From Aurifilum marmelostoma (lineage: Eukaryota > Ascomycota > Sordariomycetes > Diaporthales > Cryphonectriaceae), in assembly GCA_027559495.1 (NCBI GenBank), contig JAMXSV010000003.1, positions 4,154,001 to 4,218,000 of the forward strand: a DNA stretch of 64,000 nucleotides, read 5' to 3'. The notes below the pieces were generated by a model that was not told the DNA's origin, did no database searches, and saw only the letters and a program-made list of their open reading frames with translations. The position numbers and the translations under genes are program-made. Positions 20,457-29,604 of this stretch are shown here, in pieces. Numbering within the stretch: the stretch's first letter is position 1; the number at the start of each line of letters is the position of its first letter.

Positions 20457-23400
20457 ATGGCCCCGACCAAGGCTCAGAGCGCGCCCTACAGCAAGGACGA
20501 GAAGGTCCTGTGCTTCCACCACGAGATGCTTTATGAGGCCAAGATCCTCGAGATCCAGCCGGGGGATGATGGACTGTACCTGTACAAGATTCACTACAAG
20601 GGGTGGAAGGCTTCTTGGGATGACTGGGTGCCTCAGGACCGCATCCGCAAGTTCAACGATGAGAACAGGGAGCTCGCCAAGCAGCTCATGGACCAGGCCC
20701 GCGCGAGCATGCAGAAGCACTCCAAGCCCGCCAAGAAGGCTGCTCTGAAGAACGGCTCGGACTTCAGCTCTGCTCGTGGTAGTGAGGAGCGGACTGGTGG
20801 TGCTGCGACCGCGTCTGGGCGTGGTCCGCGACGGACGAGGGACTTTGATATGGAGCTTGTGAGTACCGCCCCCGACTTTCCCTATAGTGTCCCCCATTTC
20901 CTTTTGTATCTTTTGTTTGTGGTTCTCCTAGAATATTGGGGTTATTCTGGAAGAGGCGGGTGGAGGGAAGGGGAGGAGAGAAAGGGCCGGCCTTCAGGGC
21001 TGTGAACTCGATGGGCTGGTGGGCCATCGATCCCATCACCTGCTTCACTTGGGAGTTTTTCAACCAGTCTGGTTGTTATTGTGGCCAAACCACCTGAATG
21101 GACCGCTCCAGCAGCTTCTATCTCTGCTGTCGACACTGCAAGAAACCCATTGTCAAAAAGTTGGGCGGGGCAGCACAACAACAACTGCTGCCTTTCTACT
21201 TGAACGCGACTTTCACCAAAAGCCTGCACCATCACCAACTTCGAAATCAACAACCACAGCAACCCATCTCTGCCTCGATTTCTTTTCTCAACCCGCACTC
21301 GCGTTTGTTCCATCAAATCGCTCATCATCCATCTTTCTATCGTCTGCGCCAGCATCGTACGCTTCATTCAAACTTGATCTGTATCTCGAACCATCTGCGT
21401 TCCATCGATCTCCTACCAGCCAGCTGCGGACAACAACAACTTTCGAGCCACGCTCTACAGCAACGCGTTCTGCATCCAAAAGCATCTCAGCCTCGACCAA
21501 CCACTTCCCTCTCCTTCGACCCCAGAAGGTTCAGTGAGTTCGTGTCGTCTGTCACACATCGCGTTCACGTCAGCTATCCTGGCACGCGTGTCAACATCAC
21601 CCTACGTTGATTTCTTTTTCTGCCCTTCACCTTTCCATCACAAGATACCCCTTTCGTCTTTGCATACACGCGTACACGAGGAATTGTTGTATCGTCTGCA
21701 TCAATTCCTCCTTCCAAAACATCATCTTCGCGACATCACCTGCGTCGACGTCTTCAAATCACCACCACCTCGCCACCCTTTCTCTCCCGAGACTCTCTAC
21801 AATGCCTCCTCGCACTAGGTCCATGAAGCAGCCCGAGGCCACGATGGCTCAGGGTCGCAATGCAGACCTCAATGTTGAGGGAATGGACAAAGACTTCGCA
21901 AAGAAGGAGAAGAAGTGGCTTGAGACCGGTGCCAGGTACGATTTCAGGCGTCCTTGGGAGCTTGGTATCAACCCCCTGAACCGTTTTACGGACCGCTACG
22001 TCAAAGAGGTCAATGGTGTGCCCGTCTTTCAGGACCCGCCTCGCATCCACGACAGTGCCGACCATTACAAGGTCCCCTCCGAGGCGCAGCTCGCCGCCTA
22101 CAAGGAAAAGGAGCACCCTCGCATCGAGGCGGCCAAGGATAGCAAAGGCAGGGCCCCCGCCAACCTCGTCAATTGGTACCACGACATCCCACACGATACG
22201 ATTCTCCCCACCGCCGGTGTCGCCCCTGAGGACCGCGCTCGGTTCAATCAAGAGGTACGAGACGCTGAGCGCGAGAACCAGCTCGAGGCTGTCCCCACGC
22301 TACGCGATCCTATTGCCCAGAAGACGCGCAAGGAGCGACGCTCCGCTCTGGCTGCTAAAAGGGCTGCGGGTGCGGCAGATATCCCTCCTCTCATTCGCAG
22401 CAGCAGGCGATTGCGAGGCGAGGACCCTCATGACTCCGACGAGCAGGCCGATGGTGACTCTGCAATCCGTTCATCGGCGTCACGCCTGGGACAACTAGAT
22501 GTGCAACCTCCCCTCAGCGCCATGCGAAGCACACTCGGCAACGTTGACATTCCGTCGGCCGAAGAAGATGCAGCGAGTCAAGACGCGTACCACGCCGATG
22601 TCCACATGGCGAGGCTGGGTCGGAACCCCCTGCGTGGAGCCTCTGCCAAGCAGACGAAGCCTAGTATTCCCTACATCCCGTCAGCCGAAGACGATGCAGC
22701 GAGCCAGGATGCGTATCGCACCGATGATGTCGCCTCCGCCCAGCAGAACAAGTCTAGTGTCTCCTCCCAGCAGGCAAAGTCTGGCATCTCCTCTACCCCA
22801 TCAGCCGGAGACGACGCAGCGACCCAGGCTGAGTATGCCGCCGAGGTCCACATTGAGAGTCTGGCTCAGAACGGTCTCGATGTCACCTCAGCCCAGCAGA
22901 CGAAGTCCGAAACCAGCATGTCCTCCGCTCAGCAAACAAAGCCCAGCGATGCTGGCCCGAACACTGCTACGAATGCTCCAGTGGCCATTGTCGGCGATGG
23001 CAACCAAGATACTCCACCTTCGACAGCACCTGCGAAGCTTGAGATGGACGGCATCAAAGATGATGCGCCCGAGGCACCCACTGTTAAATCTGCGGGGAAG
23101 CAAGCAAAAGGCACCAGCCGAGCCAAGTCAACCGCAACAGCACCCAAGAAGAGGGCTCAGCCAAAGACCGCAGCTACGAAGAAGGCCAGTACTCCTGCCC
23201 TGCAGGACCAACCCAAGCCTTGTGCTCCCAAGAAGCGCAAGGCCGGAGACGCACTCGAAGTGCCGGTGAAAAGGCCTCGCATCGGCCGGGCTTGCGACAT
23301 GTGTCGCATTAAAAAAACCAGATGCGACGGCGCAAGCCCGTGCGAGGCTTGCGCGAAGCGGCACTTCGAGTGCGGGTACGATGCCGCCAGCCAGGCAGAG

Positions 23401-24537
23401 ACCCATGTGAAGGCTGAGAAGCCTCAATGCGGCGGACCATCTGGAGATGGTCCTTCTGGGGGCAAGAAGCAGCCCCAAGCCCCCAAGCCCAAGGGCTCCA
23501 ACGGGGGGCGGTCCTCAGCCGGCCGGCGGAAGAGGAAGCATGACGACGACGGCCCTAGTGCCACCACGGATGCGCCAGCCACGAAGCGCATCAAGGTCAC
23601 GTCGTCGCGCCGGGCTGAGGACCCCCTCCCCGTTGGCCCGTCCACGGGCAATCAGCCCGCAGAGGCCGAGAACCCCCGGGGCGCAAAGTTGCGGCCCCCA
23701 GTCCGGGAGCACGTCTCCATCCTGGGCGTTGATTTCCTTCTGCCTTCTGAAGAGACAGACAAGCAGCGCATCACAGCTGCTGTCTTGACCATCCTATCGG
23801 GATGGAAGGCCGAGAGAGGCCAGCAGGACACGGATATTAACAGTAGTGAACAGGAAGATTCGTTTCACAGCAAACCGTCGATCAAGCTGTGGTTCCCTGA
23901 TCACCTAAAGGGCCTCCTCGTCGACGACTGGGAGAACGTCACCAAGAACCAGCAGCTCGTGGAACTCCCACACAAGAAGGCCACAGTGGAGAAGATCCTC
24001 CAGGACTACCTGGACTACGAGAAGCCCTGCCGTGCGGGTGATGACACCCAGATCGATATTCTGGAGGAGACCATCAGCGGTCTCCGGGAATACTTTGACA
24101 AGGCCCTCGGCAGGATCCTGCTGTACCGGTAAGGCTACTCATGACCATGATGTTGTTATGTCTTATGAAATGACTAATCATGGCATTAGTTTCGAGCGCC
24201 TGCAGTACGCTGAGCAGCTCAAGGAATGGAACGGAGACCAAGGTCCCAGCACCACATACGGAGCTGAGCACCTGAGCCGACTGCTTGGTGAGTTGTTCTA
24301 TTATTCTTATTGGGGTTATCTCCCCCTGTCCCTTTTTCTTGGTCAAATTAGCTGACTGAACGTCCAGTGTCCCTACCGGAGCTGATCACCCAGACGAATA
24401 TGGACTTGCAGTCCGTCACCCGTCTCCGCGAAGAGCTCGTCAAGTTCACCAACTGGCTGTGCAAGAACTACGAGGCCTACTTCCTCGATGAATACATGGT
24501 TCCTGGCACTGAATATGTGGAGAAGGCGCGCGGTTAG
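20457..24537 (+). CDS. eaf3: EAF3/MRG15 chromodomain-MRG protein (canonical splice form)
   Basis: Exons 20457-20858, 23854-24128, 24190-24287 and 24368-24537 give 314 residues, the usual Eaf3 length. Residues about 12-75 are the MRG15-type chromodomain (VLCFHHEMLYEAKILEIQ, then YKIHYKGWKASWDDWVP); residues 135 onward are the MRG domain (HSKPSIKLWFPDHLKGLLVDDWENV and ITQTNMDLQSVTRLREE). Eaf3 sits in the NuA4 acetyltransferase and Rpd3S deacetylase complexes and reads methylated H3K36. Donor GTGAGT and acceptor GAACAG join the chromodomain and MRG exons in phase 0, giving RTRDFDMEL-EDSFHSKPS as in other fungal Eaf3 proteins. What is odd is the 2,995-nt intron between them, which holds a separate long ORF open into the MRG exon. 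The splice is inferred and needs RNA evidence. Confidence 0.85.
20859..21801 (+). promoter_or_regulatory. Probable internal promoter and 5' UTR inside the EAF3 intron
   Basis: This stretch follows the chromodomain exon donor and precedes the ATG of the Zn2Cys6-MRG ORF. Its right part is rich in CT and CA tracts (about 21290-21800), typical of fungal 5' UTRs, and the start context is CTACAATGCC, a good fungal initiation context. It is proposed as an alternative promoter; a longer transcript starting at the chromodomain exon and spliced differently is the alternative. Confidence 0.5.
21802..24537 (+). CDS. Zn(II)2Cys6-MRG fusion protein, alternative product of the EAF3 locus
   Basis: From the ATG at 21802 the frame is open through 24128 and continues over the same two 3' introns as EAF3, giving 864 residues. 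Residues 1-230 are charged, with segments such as WLETGARYDFRRPWELGIN and LVNWYHDIPHDTIL, not recognised. Residues 251, 293 and 333 each begin a PSAEDDAASQDAY-like repeat. Basic, Lys/Ala/Pro-rich sequence follows, then a perfect Zn2Cys6 cluster at residues 498-524 (C-x2-C-x6-C-x5-C-x2-C-x6-C, starting RACDMCRIKKTRC). After another basic linker, residues about 625-680 (VSILGVDFLLPSEETDKQR) lead straight into the MRG domain at residue 685. The combination would let an MRG module bind specific DNA. I know of no described protein with this order. Alternatives: a gene inserted in the EAF3 intron whose own 3' end is an unrecognised splice, or a single long isoform. Confidence 0.65.
22552..22920 (+). 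repeat. Three degenerate 40-42 residue coding repeats
   Basis: Within the Zn2Cys6-MRG ORF, units starting at 22552, 22678 and 22798 each read PSAEDDAASQDAY or a close variant, followed by an acidic/His segment and a SA-QTK-S tail. The spacing is 126 and 120 bp, that is 42 and 40 codons, so the frame is kept. This indicates tandem duplication within a translated sequence. Confidence 0.8.
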
Positions 24538-24831
24538 GGAGCCGACGCGTCTGAATCCGCGCAGACCAGTGTCGCGGCCACGAGCTCATCGAGCAACGAG
24601 GGCGTTTCCGGCCCTGCGAGATCCCTGAACAACGAGGGAAACTCCAAGAGGAAGAGACCCGCCAAGACCCAGGGCGGCTCTGAAGCAAAGGTCTCGGGGA
24701 AGAGGAAGGCGGGTGCCAGTGTCGAGGAGGACCTGGACGACCCACACGCGGTCGCAGGCGATAGTGACGAGGAGTTTTCTCCGCCTAAGAAACAACGCCG
24801 AACTCGCGCTTCCCGCAAGAAGACAACCTAG
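24538..24831 (+). other. In-frame coding-like extension after the EAF3/MRG stop codon
   Basis: The MRG domain ends ...YVEKARG then TAG at 24535-24537. The same frame stays open for 97 more codons to TAG at 24829-24831. The would-be peptide is polar, Ser/Glu/Lys-rich, and contains basic nuclear-localisation-like clusters (SKRKRPAKTQ, SGKRKAG, PPKKQRRTRASRKKTT) and an acidic DSDEEF motif; most codons end in G or C. This looks like translated sequence. It could be reached by stop-codon readthrough, by a 3' splice that removes the TAG, or it may be a recently cut-off tail. Canonical Eaf3 proteins end at the first stop. Confidence 0.55.
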
Positions 24832-26224
24832 CAGCGCGCAGGCTGCGCAACGGGGGAGAGCTCAAGGGAGTTCTCACCGTTTCCAAAACCACCCCTTCCG
24901 TTTTCCTTCCTCTCGAACATTGCCTACAGTACATCATCGACTTGATTGCCTCTTTTCGCTCTCCGCAGACAAAGGATTGCAGACTCATCAAGTCCTTTGA
25001 CACGGCTCCCACTTCTTACTCGAGAGATTACACGACCCTAAAAGTTTTTCGGGCTCATCACAAAAACCTTGTACTTCTATGCTTTCTTTTCCTTGTTTCC
25101 TCGGCCATGTGGCTATTGATGGCGCCATGATTTTGCCTTTCTGTCTCTGCTCATTGCGGATACGGCATACGACCAAGAAAGGTTTCTGTCTCAGCTCATC
25201 CACAACGAGCAGGAACGCGATGATACAGAGCTTGAGTCTTGGGTTTTTTCTTCTCGCTTCTCGACTTCCTCCATTGCGACCTCACGACTCGGATTGTGCT
25301 ACACTTTGAGATTTAGCGGGCACGATACACACTGAGAGGAACGCCAGCCCTCTTATTTTCCAAACCGAAACCATTGCGACTTGCGGACTTACAAAACTAC
25401 AAAAGGGACTTCCATTGTACCATGAGGCGAGAAGACAGCAGATGTGGCACACGAGACGCTAAAGGTTTGACGCAGTTTCTCGTATTATTCTGGGCGGTTG
25501 GCCATTATCGCTCTATGTTTTAGGGAGGAGGCGGGGATATTGTCTTGTCTGCGGCGTCAGACCATTCGCTAGATGGACTTGTGGACGGCACTTTCTTATT
25601 TTCCAATTCTCGTCTGAGGCTTTGATCAATGGTACCTGTGGATGTTGCGCAGGTTGTTTTACCCTTGAATGATCAGGAAGCTTCAGGGACGGGATATTAC
25701 TTGATACACAATGGACACGGTTCATGCCAGTTCTTGCGAGGGCAACGCCCTATTTTCGTGTGAGGCTCGGTCAACAAGATGAATAGAAGGCGTGCGATGG
25801 TGAAGAATTTGTATGATGGACTTTCAGCCAGGGTGATATGGTAACATGACAGGCGGATATGTACAGCCTGCTTTCTCAAGACCATCCAGGACCCATTCTC
25901 AGATTATCTAAGAGTCATGTTCCGTAGTGAAAATGCTCTGCATATTTCCTGCTCCCTTCCTCCAGCGTGGTATATTCGAAGCACGCTCCGTTGTATACAA
26001 CTACTCCGGCGACTCGGACAGACTGGCTGCCCCTCGAGCCGCTCGTGCTTTGGTCGGCGATGTCCCAAGCTCATTTTGGCGGCGGCACGGCCTGGTTATC
26101 CATCCAGCCCCGCACGCAACCCCTCTACTAGGACGTTCGAGAAACGGGTATCCGCCCCTCAAGATCCTCTCCCCCACAGTCTCTCCTCCGTTCTCATTCT
26201 CTCTCTTTTTTTTTTCTTTGTCTC
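24832..26224. other. Spacer between EAF3 locus and mitoribosomal gene; no gene recognised
   Basis: 1.4 kb between the convergent 3' ends of the EAF3 locus (+) and the uL30m gene (-). It contains short frames only and should hold both 3' UTRs. Nothing else was recognised. Confidence 0.6.
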
Positions 26225-26506
26225 TCACCTCTCCGCCTTCTTCTCGACCCAGTACCCCTTCTCCGGCGTCCGTGCCGCCCTGATCTCCGCCGGGCTCGGC
26301 CGCCTGTCCACCTCCTCGACCCGCACCAGCTCCTTCACCTTCATGATCATGCCCGCGAACTGCGGGTGGACGGGGTGGTAGACGGTGCGGCCGCGCTTGT
26401 GCAGGCCCAGGGCGGCGAGGACGTCGCGGGTGCGCTGGGGCATGCCTATCGAGGAGCGGTGGAGGGTTATGCGGAAGAAGGAGGTGGCTGGGGCTGTGGT
26501 GGCCAT
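26225..26506 (-). CDS. mrpl33: Mitochondrial large-subunit ribosomal protein uL30m (Mrpl33)
   Basis: A single exon of 93 residues. The sequence SFFRITLHRSSIGMPQRTRDVLAALGL followed by KRGRTVYHPVHPQFAGMIMKVKELV is the bacterial L30/uL30m fold, with the conserved IG-P-R--VL--LGL motif and the second beta-strand MIMKVKELV. The ATG at 26506 is chosen because the next residues, MATTAPATSFFRIT, lead directly into the fold, as in other fungal proteins; the upstream frame is unrelated Pro-rich sequence. It acts in the mitochondrial matrix as part of the 54S subunit. Confidence 0.93.
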   Translation of the reverse strand: MATTAPATSFFRITLHRSSIGMPQRTRDVLAALGLHKRGRTVYHPVHPQFAGMIMKVKELVRVEEVDRRPSPAEIRAARTPEKGYWVEKKAER

Positions 26507-27543
26507 CTTGTCCTTTTTTTGGGGGGGGGGCGGGGTGGGAGGGCAGGTTGGGATTGGGTGGTGGTTGGTTTCGGCGAGGATGGATGGATGGTAGGGCCCT
26601 GTGGTTCTTGTGTCGAGGGCTTTCGCTGGGTTCTGCACAGGACGGCGAGGGAGAAGAGTCTGATTAGGGAGAAATCGTGTGAGCATAGCACAAGACAAGT
26701 AGGCACAGGACAGTAGAGGACGGTTTGGTCCTTGTGCCGGGGAAGAGGGTTGACAAGGTCAGCCTCTTTCCTACCTGTAATCTGTCTTCCCAAGCCAGAT
26801 GCGGTCGTGGAAAAATCCAGTGAATAAAGTCTGAAAAATACCAAGGATGTACCAGAGTTGCCCGTACTAAGAAAGAAAGTATCCGGACCTCGTCGGCGTC
26901 GGCGCAAAAGTCCCAAGACGGGGATGGATGTGAGGTCGTTCACAAGAAAAATCGCCCCAGAAATGATGCTGCTGCTCCCGGCAGGCTAGGGAAGCATCGC
27001 GGGACAAGCGCCGTGTGGTCCGTGCACACCTGACCCTTGACCACCGTAACTCATTGTCTGGAAGAAAATCAACACCTGCCTGCCTGCACTGCACTGCAAG
27101 GTACACACATACTGGGACTATAGTACTGATCAGTCAGCCTGTTGGATGCCTTCGTATGCCATGACAAGAACCAGATAGACTGCCAGCCTCGCTTCTCCAT
27201 CGTTTCCTGCTACGCTGTCACCATTCTTTTGCCAGGTGACGCAGAGTGTATAGACAGTATCATTTCACGCAAATAAAAAAAAAAAAAATACAAAATAAAA
27301 GCTCTCACTCTTTAGGTGCATCAGTTGGACAGAAGGCAGAATCTTGTGTGATGAGGATTGACGTGCTCAATTTCAAAATTCCTTCTATTTGCTAAGAACC
27401 GCGGCAAAACCAGCCTGGAGCTAATCATTACTACACGAGGCATCACAGAAAACGGTGTGACCCCATTCTGCACATTGACTCCTTCTAGATACTTATCTCG
27501 AACAACTCCCTCCCTCTGCGTTTTCTCCCTCCCCCCTTGCAGC
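26507..27543. other. Spacer with uL30m promoter and acl1 3' flank
   Basis: About 1 kb with the 5' flank of uL30m (a G run near 26520-26530) and the 3' flank of acl1 (A-rich 27273-27300). No gene was recognised. Confidence 0.6.
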
Positions 27544-29604
27544 TTACACCGACACCTCGACACGGCCCTCGCCACCTGGCCGCCCCTGCTGGGACAGCTG
27601 GGGCAGCAGGTACGTGATGTCGTCCCAGGGGTGGCGGTACAGGCCGGTCCGCAGTCTCTTCTGGTCGAGGAAGTGGGCAATCAAACCAATCGACCGGCCG
27701 AGCACGAACAGTCCGTTCAGGACACCCATTGACAGGTAGTCCTCGGCCTCCTCGGCGCTGAAGGCACCGCAGTTGCGGAGCAGGTCCACAAAGCAGACAG
27801 CAATGCAACCGTCCACGTTCAGGATCAGGTTGTCCTTCTTGGAGGTGGTCACCGTCTCGACCGCCAGGGCGTAGTCGAGCAGCTTGGAGCTGGGGAACTT
27901 GGCCTTGACAAACTCCTTGACGAGCTCGACACGCAGGTCGGGGTTGTTCCGCGACTTGATACGGTGGCCGATACCGGGGATGAGCTTGTTGGCCTTGCGC
28001 ATCGAGTCGACAAAGTCACGAGGGCTGAGACCCTTGTCGAAGGCCTTGGTGAACTCCTCGGCCGCACCGTCCAGCGCACCACCGAAGCGGGAGCCAATGG
28101 TCAGCAGACCGCTGACCAGCGCGCTGATCAGGTCCTTGCCGGCACGCGTGGTGATGATGGTGTTCATGGCACCAGACACGGCGGGACCGTGGTCGGCCGT
28201 GAGCATGAGGACCATCTCCAGGAACTTGGAGGCGTAGTCCGGCAGCCGGCGGCGGAACCACAGCAGCGACATGACACCGCCGATACCAATGTCCTCCTTG
28301 AACACGTCCGAGATGGGCATGCCCGCGTACAGGAGCTCCTGGCCACGGTCGTCAGAGATGGTGGAGATGAAGGCGGCAGGCTTGCGGATGAGACCGAGCT
28401 CCTGCGCCCACGAGTAGTCCATGGGGATCTTGGGCACCGCGGGCTCGGCCTGGGGCTTGATGGTGCCCTTGGACACGAGGTCGTCGTAGACCTGCTTCAG
28501 GAGGCTGGGCATGTCCTCAAAGGTCTTGGGCACGTGGAAGCCGGCCTCGGCCATCTGCTTGTTCTTCATGGCCGCCGTCTCGAGCTGCGAGTTGGCAAAG
28601 GAACCGGCGTGGCCGAACTGCACCTCCGTCTTGAACATGCTGGCGCAGGTACCAATGGCCCACGCGACGATGGGCTTGGTGATAATGCCCTGCTTGACGG
28701 CGTCGATCACCTTGTACTCCTCAACGCCACCGACCTCTCCCAGCAGCACCATGACCTTGCACTCCGGGTCGGCCTGGTACCGCAGCATGTGGTCGATGAA
28801 GGTGGTGCCGGGATACCGGTCACCGCCGATGGCCACACCCTCGTAGACACCATCCGTGTTGTTCGAGATGATGTTGTTGAGCTCGTTGGACATACCACCA
28901 GACTTGGAGACGTAGGCGACGGAGCCCTTGCGGTACAGCTTGGAGGCGACGATGTTGTCCATCATGCCACCAGTGTTACCGATCTTGAAGCAGCCGGGCT
29001 TGATGCCGCCAACGGTAGCGGGACCGATGATAGTCACGCCCTTCTTCTTGGCCACGTGCGCAATCTCGCGAGCGCGCTGTCCCCTCCATGTCAGCCTCTG
29101 TCGTCCTAGTCCTCAAACCTATCTTGTGCTGGGTGATGCGAAGCGGTGACTTACCCTCTCTGGCACACCCTCAGCGATGATGGCGATGGTCTTGATCTGG
29201 GGGTTCTCCATCAGCTCCATGGTGGAGCTGTAGACACTTCGGGAGGAGGCGAAGTTGACGACGCAATCGACGTCAGGGTGCTTGGACATGGCCTTGGAGA
29301 CCTCCTGGTAGACAGGCAGGAGGGTCTCGCTGGTACCCCAGTACATCTTGCTCACGAACTGACCGCCAAAGGTGTAGATGATGCCGGCAACCGAGGGGGT
29401 GGCGCGCTTGCAGATGAAGTCGAAGTCGAGCATGCCCTGGACGGCACGGGGCTGCATGCCGTAGACAAAACATCTCGTCTTGTCGTTGAAGAGGGCATGG
29501 CCGGGCAGGGGGGTGAGAGGCCTGCTGGGCGCCGCGAAGCGGGTGATGTTGTCGTTGGCAGACAGGCTGCTTGGTGGCGCCGTAGCGTTGGTGGTGGCAG
29601 CCAT
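27544..29604 (-). CDS. acl1: ATP-citrate lyase subunit 1 (catalytic, C-terminal half homologue)
   Basis: Exons 29604-29155 and 29076-27544, phase 0 (donor GTAAGT, acceptor GGACAG), give 660 residues, as usual for the fungal large subunit. It matches the C-terminal part of animal ATP-citrate lyase: a succinyl-CoA-synthetase-alpha-like region with TIIGPATVGGIKPGCFKIG and the phospho-histidine loop QFGHAGSFAN (His about 306), then a citrate-synthase-like domain with IPGIGHRIKSRNNPDLR. With Acl2 it cleaves cytosolic citrate to acetyl-CoA and oxaloacetate for fatty-acid, sterol and secondary-metabolite synthesis and histone acetylation. It is divergent from acl2, the usual arrangement in filamentous ascomycetes. 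Confidence 0.98.

Noticed and set aside
21607..21801. Earlier start of the Zn2Cys6-MRG frame
   Set aside because: The upstream in-frame stretch is CT/CA-rich, His/Cys/Phe-rich when translated, and looks like 5' UTR; the ATG at 21802 has the best context.
27964..29109. + strand open frame of 381 codons
   Set aside because: Antisense shadow of acl1, for the same reason as at metE.
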